A DNA stretch of 7,277 nucleotides from Marinospirillum sp. (GTDB taxonomy: Bacteria > Pseudomonadota > Gammaproteobacteria > Pseudomonadales > Halomonadaceae). Shown here piece after piece: positions 1-5,584 of this stretch; position 1 is the first letter of the stretch, and every line of letters begins with the position of its first letter. Under the pieces are notes generated by a model. The model searched no databases and was not told where the DNA came from. It worked only from the letters and a program-made list of their open reading frames with translations. The translations under genes were made by a program, and so were the position numbers. The stretch spans positions 1 to 7,277 of the forward strand of contig SKIX01000102.1 of the NCBI GenBank assembly GCA_007116195.1, in the 5' to 3' direction.

Positions 1-204
1 CCTTAGCAATAAAGGTTCAGCAGCCAACACCTCACCCACTGAAGCGCAATGCGCCCAAATCACTTCTTTTTTACTGGGCGAGACATGGCCGGCTCGTTGT
101 CGCTCGGAAAACTCGTTGATCTTTTCTTTTTCTAACCGCTTATTGATTAGGGGTAAGAGCAGGGTTAAAAAACCGGTATAAAGATAACGCGGCATCGATG
201 ACAT
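1..204 (-). CDS. waaA: 3-deoxy-D-manno-octulosonic acid (Kdo) transferase, N-terminal part
   Basis: This gene reads leftwards and is cut by the window edge after 68 codons; family members are about 420-430 residues. WaaA transfers Kdo from CMP-Kdo to the lipid A precursor at the cytoplasmic face of the inner membrane. Seen here: a hydrophobic N-terminal stretch (about residues 7-20, starting YLYTGFLTLLL) that fits the known membrane anchor, a basic linker (21-47), then the motif WAHCASVGEVLAAEPLL (50-66). The SVGE block is a hallmark of the family, and E58 aligns with the catalytic base Glu. The ATG at 204-202 shares one base with the hldE stop (TAATG), so translation is probably coupled to hldE. 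A second in-frame ATG at codon 4 is an alternative start. The identity rests on the SVGE region, gene order and the anchor, because the CMP-Kdo-binding C-terminal half is missing. Whether it adds one or two Kdo residues cannot be read from this fragment. Confidence 0.88.
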   Translation of the reverse strand, partial: MSSMPRYLYTGFLTLLLPLINKRLEKEKINEFSERQRAGHVSPSKKEVIWAHCASVGEVLAAEPLLLR

Positions 205-1625
205 TAGTTTTTATCCAGAATTGAACGCACCATCGCCGTGGTGGATACACCATCAACAAACTCTAGAACTTTGACTTCACCGCCCGCTTGCAGAACGCTG
301 GCAGCGCCTGCAATTTCTTCTGGATGATAGTCGCCACCTTTCACCAATAAATCAGGTAATAGCTGGCTGATCAGTTCTGCTGGTGTGTCTTCTTCAAAAG
401 CGACTACCCAATCAACCGCTTGCAGCCCTGCGAGCACTCGCATACGCCTTTCCAAGGGATTGATTGGCCGTGAAGGACCTTTAAGTCGACTGACCGAAGC
501 ATCGGAATTAACTGCAACAATCAAACGGTCACCCAGTTCTCTGGCTTCTTCAAGATAGGCCACATGACCGGCATGTAAAAGGTCAAAGCAGCCATTGGTC
601 ATAACCACCTTTTCTCCTCTGGCCTGAGCAGCTCTAACAGCTTCAACCAGGCTAGCGGGTGAAAGCATGCCATACTCAGTCAGCTTATCATTGTGCAAAG
701 CTGTATAAACTTCCGCAATGCTGACCGTCGCTGTACCGGGTTTAGCAACCACTAAGCCGGCAGCCAAATTAGCTAACATCATGGCTTCAGGGTAAGCGTG
801 ACCCGAAGCCAGGGCTAAGCCCATGACGGCAATAACGGTATCACCAGCCCCTGTCACATCAAAAATTTCTTGGGCCCGAGTTGGTAGGTGTAAAGGCGTT
901 TCACCTTCACGTAGCAGCAGCATCCCTTTTTCACTTAAAGTGACCAGTAAAGCTTCTAGCTCCAACTCTTGGCGGAGCGCCTCCGCTTTTATTTCTAATT
1001 GCTTTAGGTCAGCACAAGGCCCTACCACTGCCTCTAGCTCGGTGAGATTAGGTGTTAACAGACTGGCCTGGCGATAGCGTGAAAAATCCTTGCCTTTAGG
1101 GTCAATTAATACTCTTTTGCCTGCCTGGCGAGCTTGCTGTATTAAAGGCTGAATGTCTGTCAGAGTACCCTTGGCATAATCAGAAAGAATGACCAAATCA
1201 GCCTTGGCCAAGGCTTCTGTATAGGCTTGATTAAAACCCGCTTCAGTCGTCAAGGGTTGCTCAAAATCCAAACGAATCAGCTGCTGGTTGCGGCTCATCA
1301 CCCGTAGCTTGGTAATGGTTGGCTGCTTTTCAGAAGCATGAAAGCGTGTTTTAACCCCAGACTGCTGCAAACGTGTAGTTAAAAGTTGAGCATTATCATC
1401 CTGGCCAACAATACCTGTAAGGCTTGCAGCAGCACCCAAACTAGCCAAGTTCAAAGCAACGTTAGCTGCACCACCTGGGCGATCATCTGTGTGCTGAACT
1501 TGCACCACAGGAACGGGAGCTTCTGGTGAAATACGTGCAGTGGCACCCTGCCAATAGCGATCTAACATCACATCGCCAGCAACCAGAACCTGGGCTTGCT
1601 CAAAAGCAACGAGGTTAATTTTCAT
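204..1625 (-). CDS. hldE: Bifunctional heptose-7-phosphate kinase / heptose-1-phosphate adenylyltransferase HldE
   Basis: This cytoplasmic enzyme makes the activated heptose of the LPS inner core. The N-terminal domain phosphorylates D-glycero-D-manno-heptose 7-phosphate at C1, and the C-terminal domain adenylylates the heptose 1-phosphate made after GmhB acts. The 473 residues match the usual full-length fusion (E. coli about 477). Residues about 8-315 are a PfkB/ribokinase-type kinase: the substrate-side GGAANVA is at 51-57, DPKG at 175-178, and the DVTGAGD signature at 256-262 has the catalytic base D262. Residues about 338-473 are a cytidylyltransferase-like nucleotidyltransferase: NGCFD at 344-348, HAGH (HxGH) at 351-354, NSD at 373-375 and KGGDY at 429-433. 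The ATG overlaps the upstream heptosyltransferase stop (ATGA) and has AAGGA nine bases upstream (minus strand, 1639-1635). It lies between the gene that uses ADP-heptose and waaA. GmhA, GmhB and HldD, needed for the rest of the pathway, are not in this window. Confidence 0.97.
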   Translation of the reverse strand: MKINLVAFEQAQVLVAGDVMLDRYWQGATARISPEAPVPVVQVQHTDDRPGGAANVALNLASLGAAASLTGIVGQDDNAQLLTTRLQQSGVKTRFHASEKQPTITKLRVMSRNQQLIRLDFEQPLTTEAGFNQAYTEALAKADLVILSDYAKGTLTDIQPLIQQARQAGKRVLIDPKGKDFSRYRQASLLTPNLTELEAVVGPCADLKQLEIKAEALRQELELEALLVTLSEKGMLLLREGETPLHLPTRAQEIFDVTGAGDTVIAVMGLALASGHAYPEAMMLANLAAGLVVAKPGTATVSIAEVYTALHNDKLTEYGMLSPASLVEAVRAAQARGEKVVMTNGCFDLLHAGHVAYLEEARELGDRLIVAVNSDASVSRLKGPSRPINPLERRMRVLAGLQAVDWVVAFEEDTPAELISQLLPDLLVKGGDYHPEEIAGAASVLQAGGEVKVLEFVDGVSTTAMVRSILDKN

Positions 1626-2719
1626 GCAAGAGTTTCCTTGGTATTCATGATGGTATCCAGACGCTGCTGAACCTCCTCTAGAGTGATCAAATCCAAAGCA
1701 GCTGGATCTCGCACTCTTTGTCCCCAGCCCACCTGGCTGACGTCTTTATCTAAAAACTTCTTAACGGCTTCTGGGTAGCGGTTAGCAACCAACTCACGTC
1801 CCAACCAAGGGCCAGTTCGATCTGGGTTCGAAGTTGCATAAAGTCCTAAAGCAGGCCTGCCCCTAGCCACCGCCATATGAATGGGGCCTGAATCTGGCGC
1901 AACCACCAAACGAGCACCATCAATCAAACAAAGCAGCGCTTTTAAAGAGGTTTGCCCAGTTGCATTAATAACCGGTGTGCTGGCCAGGTCAACAATAGTC
2001 TTGGCGGTATCCTTCTCCATCGCCGTGGCTCCTCCAGTCAACAGAGTCTGTAAGCCATAGTTGGTGTAAGCATAGTCAACGAGGGCGGCATAGCCTTGGT
2101 TCGACCAGTTACGCCAATTACGTGCACGGTTGCTGGAGCAAGGGCTTAACAGCAAGTAAGCCTGACCTTCGGGTTGCCAGCGTTTAGCTTCATCGACTGC
2201 AGCTTGAGTTACTGGAATTCCCCAGCGCAGAGGGCCTGGCTGAATGCCTAGATGACGCACAAAATCCAAAAAACCTTCACCCACATGCTGTTGAGGGTTG
2301 GCGGCTAGCTGCTCATTCACAAACCAGCTTTGAAAGTCCTTTGCCCGCTCAGTATCAAAGCCGACACGACGGCGCGCAGGAAGAAACCGTGACAAGACAC
2401 TGGCACGCAAAGCAGCTTGCATATGCAGCAAAACATCAAAAGGCCGGCCCTGCCGTTCACGAACCAGCTGTTTTCTCAGCGCCAACATGCCTGCCAAACC
2501 ACTTTTCTTATCATAAACGCGAAAATCGACCCCTTCTAAACCTTCCAGTAAACTGTACTCAGCTCGACCTATAACCCAAGTGATCCGAACCTCAGGGCAA
2601 GCACTCTGCAGGGCACGTACACTGGGTACCAGATTGCACACATCACCTAAGGCCGAAAGACGCAGGATACAAATATCCCGCACTGAATCCGGCAGGGACT
2701 TAACAGACTGAGATGACAT
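1622..2719 (-). CDS. opsX: OpsX-type LPS heptosyltransferase (GT9 family)
   Basis: This GT9 (GT-B fold) glycosyltransferase of 365 residues probably adds the first heptose, from ADP-heptose, to Kdo on lipid A at the cytoplasmic side of the inner membrane. Seen: an N-terminal Rossmann half opening with [20 protein letters not shown] (16-35), where D26 matches the catalytic Asp of WaaC-type enzymes; YDKKSG (69-74); [12 protein letters not shown] (99-110); LLSPCSS (190-196), opening the donor half; and the nucleotide-site motif [10 protein letters not shown] (274-283) with D276 and H281. The YDKK, MQ..(F/L)RAS and SPCSS blocks recall Haemophilus OpsX from memory more than E. coli WaaC or WaaF, hence the symbol. 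The start at 2719 gives an N-terminal length like OpsX and has GGA about eight bases upstream; a GTG at codon 13 is a weaker alternative with no evident ribosome site. The acceptor position is inferred, and another GT9 core transferase is possible. It is first in the opsX-hldE-waaA operon and overlaps hldE by 4 nt. Confidence 0.85.
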   Translation of the reverse strand: MSSQSVKSLPDSVRDICILRLSALGDVCNLVPSVRALQSACPEVRITWVIGRAEYSLLEGLEGVDFRVYDKKSGLAGMLALRKQLVRERQGRPFDVLLHMQAALRASVLSRFLPARRRVGFDTERAKDFQSWFVNEQLAANPQQHVGEGFLDFVRHLGIQPGPLRWGIPVTQAAVDEAKRWQPEGQAYLLLSPCSSNRARNWRNWSNQGYAALVDYAYTNYGLQTLLTGGATAMEKDTAKTIVDLASTPVINATGQTSLKALLCLIDGARLVVAPDSGPIHMAVARGRPALGLYATSNPDRTGPWLGRELVANRYPEAVKKFLDKDVSQVGWGQRVRDPAALDLITLEEVQQRLDTIMNTKETLA

Positions 2720-3431
2720 GGCAGGTTTCCAGCAGCAAGAAGATAAAGGGGCTTTTATTCTATATGACCCCTGCTTGATCCCACAAATCCACGATGACTG
2801 GTTTCAACTGGAATTTTGGCAAAACCAGCAGGCTTTACTAGGCGGTGCACCTGGCCGTGGAACCAGTTGTTTTATCCACACCCCTGCAGGGGAGGCCGTT
2901 TGGCGTCACTACCATCGTGGCGGTTTACCAGGGCGTTTTATTCGTGATCGCTACCTGTGGACCGGTCTTAATGCCACTCGTGCCTGGCAAGAAATGCATT
3001 TAACCCAGCAGTTATTAAACCTGGGCTTACCTGTACCCACACCCTTGGCAGCCCGAGTTAAACGCTGGGGTTTGACCTATCAGGCTGATCTAATAACCCT
3101 ACGGATTCCTGAAGCCTTGCCTCTGAGTGATTATCTGCCACAGGTTGATGATCAGCGCCAACACCAAGTCATGGTTTTAACGGCCCAGTGTATCCGTAGC
3201 TTTCATCAACAAGGGCTGAACCACACCGACCTCAACCCGCGCAATCTTTTAATCCAACCCCAACAGAATCGTATCTGGCTGATTGATTTTGACCGCTGCC
3301 ACCTAGGTACAATCAATGCCAAGGTCGCTAAGGCTAACCTGGAGCGCCTTTACCGGGGGCTACGTAAGCTTGATGGCATAGCAGCGGAAGGCTGGTATCA
3401 GGCTTTGCTTACTGCTTATCAAAGGACATAA
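2718..3431 (+). CDS. kdkA: 3-deoxy-D-manno-octulosonic acid (Kdo) kinase
   Basis: KdkA phosphorylates the Kdo residue of lipid A-Kdo (at O-4 in Haemophilus) using ATP, at the cytoplasmic face of the inner membrane. The 237 residues match the family (about 240). It has a small protein-kinase-like fold of the WaaP/KdkA/RIO kind. Seen: GRGTS (46-50) as the glycine-rich part; WRHYHRGGLPG (62-72), the family's RHYxRGG block; E92 in the alpha-C-like helix; GLPVPTPLAAR (103-113); the catalytic loop HTDLNPRN (169-176) with D171 and N176; and the metal site DFD (190-192). An in-frame TGA at 2709-2711 makes 2718 the first possible start, and the opening FQQQ resembles Haemophilus KdkA from memory. The ribosome site is weak (GAG at 2710-2712). 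The ATG overlaps the divergent opsX ATG within one CATG. A Kdo kinase beside waaA and an OpsX-like gene fits an inner core with a single phosphorylated Kdo. A WaaP-type heptose kinase is less likely given the length and motifs. Confidence 0.93.
   Translation: MAGFQQQEDKGAFILYDPCLIPQIHDDWFQLEFWQNQQALLGGAPGRGTSCFIHTPAGEAVWRHYHRGGLPGRFIRDRYLWTGLNATRAWQEMHLTQQLLNLGLPVPTPLAARVKRWGLTYQADLITLRIPEALPLSDYLPQVDDQRQHQVMVLTAQCIRSFHQQGLNHTDLNPRNLLIQPQQNRIWLIDFDRCHLGTINAKVAKANLERLYRGLRKLDGIAAEGWYQALLTAYQRT
2757..2786 (-). promoter_or_regulatory. Possible sigma70 promoter for opsX-hldE-waaA, inside kdkA
   Basis: On the minus strand, TTGTGG (2786-2781) lies 18 bases before TAGAAT (2762-2757), the latter one mismatch from TATAAT. 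Transcription would start near 2750 and leave a leader of about 30 nt before the ATG at 2719. The -35 matches only its first three bases, so support is modest. The case is mainly that the operon must start inside kdkA, because the two divergent genes leave no intergenic DNA. Confidence 0.3.
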
Positions 3432-3514
3432 CAGCTTTTTGCAAAAATGCTGACTCTTTTCACTGTTTACTCGGTTATTTAATGCCAGACTGATTGCTAG
3501 CCCTTTACTTAGCC

Positions 3515-3519
3515 AAGGA
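3515..3519 (+). promoter_or_regulatory. Ribosome binding site that sets the glycosyltransferase start
   Basis: AAGGA lies ten bases before the ATG at 3530. The reading frame is open further upstream, from a TTG at 3494, but that TTG has no purine-rich site before it and would add 12 residues ahead of the first beta strand of the fold. The ATG is therefore preferred. Confidence 0.6.
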
Positions 3520-3529
3520 AGCCTCAGCG

Positions 3530-4579
3530 ATGCGACTGATTCAGGTTTGTTTAGAAGACGAATACACACCCCAGACACAACAAGTCGAACAACTAATCCG
3601 TACTCTTGCAGAAAAGAGAATTAAGCAACAGGTGGTGTGTAGCAAGGGTTCAATACTGCAGCACCGCTTGCAGCATCTTCGCAGTCTTCATCTAGTTCCT
3701 GTCAGCAACCGTTTTAGTGGTCACTACAAGGTGCCTAAAACCGGCTTGGTTCACGCTCATGATTTACCTGCTGCTCGCTGGGCGGGTTGGCAGCGAAAAC
3801 TTCGTGGCAACCCTTGGCTCATGAGTTGGCATTCAGCTGATGCCGAGTCCACCGAGCACTTGGATGGCAGCCTTTTAAAGCAAGCCCAAGCACTCATTGT
3901 TACTTCCTTTTCAGCTGAGCTAGCCATGCGGGAAAAGGCCATCTGCCCAGTTAAGCGTATTTCTGATGCGGCCATTAGCCTGGACACCAATCCAATGAAA
4001 ATGACTGAGCTGCGCAGCCATTACCAAGGGCGCTTTGTCATCGGTCATTGGGGCCGCATTGCGCAAGACGCTGGTGGTCAAGCACTCTTAGTTAAATGCG
4101 CCGAACGCATGCAGGCCGACTTCCCAAATATGGTTTTTGTTATTCTGGGTGAAGGTCCTGACTATCAAAAACTTAAGCAGCAATACCCAGCTCGGCAAAA
4201 CTTGGACTGGGTTGGTGAACCCAAGCACCCAGGTGATTACTTTTCCATCATGAACCTATTTATTGATCCTGCCAATCGCGCCGATTCCTTTACTGGCATT
4301 TTGCAAGCCATGAGTTTTCATATCCCAGTCATTGCTAGCAAAATTTCCGGTTTTTCCGAACTCATCAGCCATCGCAGTAATGGCCTGCTATTCAAAAAAG
4401 GTGATGTGGCTTCCTTGGAAGAAATGATCAAGGTGCTTTACAACTCAACACAGCTACGTACTCGTATAACCCGAGATGCCAACCGTGAACTTAAAGAAGT
4501 GAGCGCTGAACAGATTGCACTGAAGCATTTAGCTGTCTACCAAGCCCTCATCAAGAGCCTGAAAGCGGCTAACGGATAG
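3530..4579 (+). CDS. GT4-like glycosyltransferase, probably LPS core, specificity unknown
   Basis: A 349-residue protein with a GT-B layout. The N-terminal half (about 1-150) begins MRLIQVCLEDEYTPQTQQ and carries VHAHDLPAARWAG (74-86), SWHSAD (99-104) and a VTSFSAEL block (124-131) like the end of a GT4 acceptor domain. The C-terminal half (about 168-345) has IGHWGRI (171-177), FVILGEGPDY (203-212), DWVGE (226-230), AMSFHIPVIAS (260-270) and NGLLF (284-288), typical of the donor-binding domain of GT4 enzymes. The usual lysine five residues after the GR arginine is A181, and the EX7E pair is not canonical (D252 and Q259, one residue too close). There is no signal peptide or membrane segment, so it is probably a cytoplasmic or peripheral inner-membrane protein. 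It follows kdkA by 98 bases on the same strand with no clear terminator between them, so it may be cotranscribed and act on the LPS core. Sugar donor and acceptor cannot be told from sequence. Confidence 0.8.
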   Translation: MRLIQVCLEDEYTPQTQQVEQLIRTLAEKRIKQQVVCSKGSILQHRLQHLRSLHLVPVSNRFSGHYKVPKTGLVHAHDLPAARWAGWQRKLRGNPWLMSWHSADAESTEHLDGSLLKQAQALIVTSFSAELAMREKAICPVKRISDAAISLDTNPMKMTELRSHYQGRFVIGHWGRIAQDAGGQALLVKCAERMQADFPNMVFVILGEGPDYQKLKQQYPARQNLDWVGEPKHPGDYFSIMNLFIDPANRADSFTGILQAMSFHIPVIASKISGFSELISHRSNGLLFKKGDVASLEEMIKVLYNSTQLRTRITRDANRELKEVSAEQIALKHLAVYQALIKSLKAANG

Positions 4580-4587
4580 GGTATACT
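4559..4587 (+). promoter_or_regulatory. Likely sigma70 promoter for glyQS
   Basis: CTGAAA (4559-4564) lies 17 bases before TATACT (4582-4587), matching consensus at four of six and five of six positions. It spans the last codons and stop of the glycosyltransferase gene. Transcription would begin near 4594 and give a leader of about 40 nt before the glyQ ATG at 4634. This would let the essential glyQS genes be expressed independently of the LPS genes upstream. Confidence 0.45.
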
Positions 4588-4619
4588 TCCTGCCCATTCG
4601 TTGACCATTCAATTAACGC

Positions 4620-4624
4620 AAGGG
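4620..4624 (+). promoter_or_regulatory. Ribosome binding site that sets the glyQ start
   Basis: AAGGG lies nine bases before the ATG at 4634. The frame is also open from a TTG at 4601, but that start lacks a ribosome site, would lie within the predicted leader only about seven bases from its 5' end, and would add 11 residues that GlyQ proteins do not normally have. Confidence 0.6.
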
Positions 4625-4633
4625 CAGCCACTC

Positions 4634-5584
4634 ATGAACTCGTCTACACCAGACGTCAAAACCTTCCAGGGTCTGCTACTGGCCCTGCAACATTACTGGG
4701 CTGAACAAGGCTGTGTAATCCTTCAGCCACTAGATATGGAAGTTGGAGCCGGTACTTTTCATCCCGCTACTTTTTTACGTGCTCTAGGGCCAGAAACCTG
4801 GAACTCAGCCTATGTTCAGCCTTCACGCCGCCCCACTGATGGCCGTTATGGCGAAAACCCCAACCGTTTACAGCACTACTACCAGTTTCAAGTAGTGATG
4901 AAACCTTCCCCAGCGGATATTCAGGAACGCTACCTGGGTTCTCTGCGAGCGTTGGGCATAGATCCTCTAGTCCATGATGTTCGCTTTGTCGAAGACAACT
5001 GGGAATCCCCCACTCTGGGTGCCTGGGGTCTAGGCTGGGAAGTCTGGCTAAACGGTATGGAAGTCACACAGTTCACCTACTTCCAGCAAGCAGGGGGGAT
5101 AGAATGCTATCCAGTCACGGGTGAAATCACCTATGGTCTGGAGCGGATCGCTATGTACCTTCAAGGTGTGGATTCTGTGTATGATCTCATCTGGACACGA
5201 GACCCTGCTGGAAACCCTGTGACCTATGGTGATGTTTTCCTGCAGAACGAGAAGGAACAAAGCGCCTATAACTTTGAGCAGGCCGATGTCGAAGCCTTGT
5301 TTAATTGGTTTGATCACTGCGAACGCGAATGTAATAAGCTATTAGAAGCTGGCCTGCCACTGCCCGCCTATGAGCAGGTGCTCAAAGCCTCGCACACCTT
5401 TAACCTCCTAGATGCTCGTCACGCTATTTCTGTCACCGAGCGTCAGCGTTACATTTTACGCGTGCGCACTCTCGCTCGGGAGGTGGCACTTGCTTATTTC
5501 AATTCCCGCAAAGCACTCGGCTTCCCCCTAGCCCCCGAAGATTTACGCCGAGAAGTTCTGGCTTCAGAAGAGGAGAAAGCCTGA
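4634..5584 (+). CDS. glyQ: Glycyl-tRNA synthetase alpha subunit
   Basis: GlyQ is the catalytic alpha subunit of the heterotetrameric (alpha2-beta2) glycyl-tRNA synthetase. It activates glycine with ATP and, together with GlyS, charges tRNA-Gly in the cytoplasm. With the ATG at 4634 the protein has 316 residues, close to Pseudomonas GlyQ (about 315). Near-invariant family blocks are present: [18 protein letters not shown] (10-27), DMEVGAGT (34-41), the class II motif 2 region [20 protein letters not shown] (65-84), [18 protein letters not shown] (121-138), the motif 3 region [13 protein letters not shown] (163-175) and [17 protein letters not shown] (257-273). The C-terminal tail (about 297-316) is charged, ending in SEEEKA. 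All expected catalytic-core motifs are present and nothing is truncated. The stop TGA at 5582-5584 shares its last base with the glyS ATG (TGATG), so the two subunits are probably made in coupled, near-equal amounts. A probable own promoter lies just upstream (4559-4587). Confidence 0.98.
   Translation: MNSSTPDVKTFQGLLLALQHYWAEQGCVILQPLDMEVGAGTFHPATFLRALGPETWNSAYVQPSRRPTDGRYGENPNRLQHYYQFQVVMKPSPADIQERYLGSLRALGIDPLVHDVRFVEDNWESPTLGAWGLGWEVWLNGMEVTQFTYFQQAGGIECYPVTGEITYGLERIAMYLQGVDSVYDLIWTRDPAGNPVTYGDVFLQNEKEQSAYNFEQADVEALFNWFDHCERECNKLLEAGLPLPAYEQVLKASHTFNLLDARHAISVTERQRYILRVRTLAREVALAYFNSRKALGFPLAPEDLRREVLASEEEKA

Noticed and set aside
823..1077. 84-codon plus-strand reading frame opposite hldE
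   Set aside because: It lies fully inside a well-supported gene, has no recognisable domain and low-complexity Ser/Arg-rich composition typical of antisense translation.
2341..2574. 77-codon plus-strand reading frame opposite opsX
   Set aside because: It is fully antisense to a conserved glycosyltransferase gene, with no family motifs and no gene-like context.
2634..2673. A kdkA promoter inside opsX (TTGCAC and TACAAA)
   Set aside because: The two boxes are 28 bases apart, far from the usual 16-18, and the -10 match is only four of six. No other convincing pair was found in the 80 bases upstream of kdkA.
3436..3447. A 12-bp perfect palindrome (TTTTTGCAAAAA) just after kdkA as a terminator
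   Set aside because: It has only a GC centre and no room for a loop, with no GC-rich stem or following T-run, so it cannot act as an intrinsic terminator.
3457..3483. A promoter for the glycosyltransferase gene (TTTTCA and TTTAAT)
   Set aside because: The -10 is fair, but the spacer is only 15 bases and the -35 is weak; in an AT-richer gap this is easily chance, so it is not called.
3360..3578. Minus-strand 72-codon reading frame across the kdkA/glycosyltransferase gap
   Set aside because: It overlaps the ends of two real genes and has no recognisable motif; the gap alone is too short to hold a gene.
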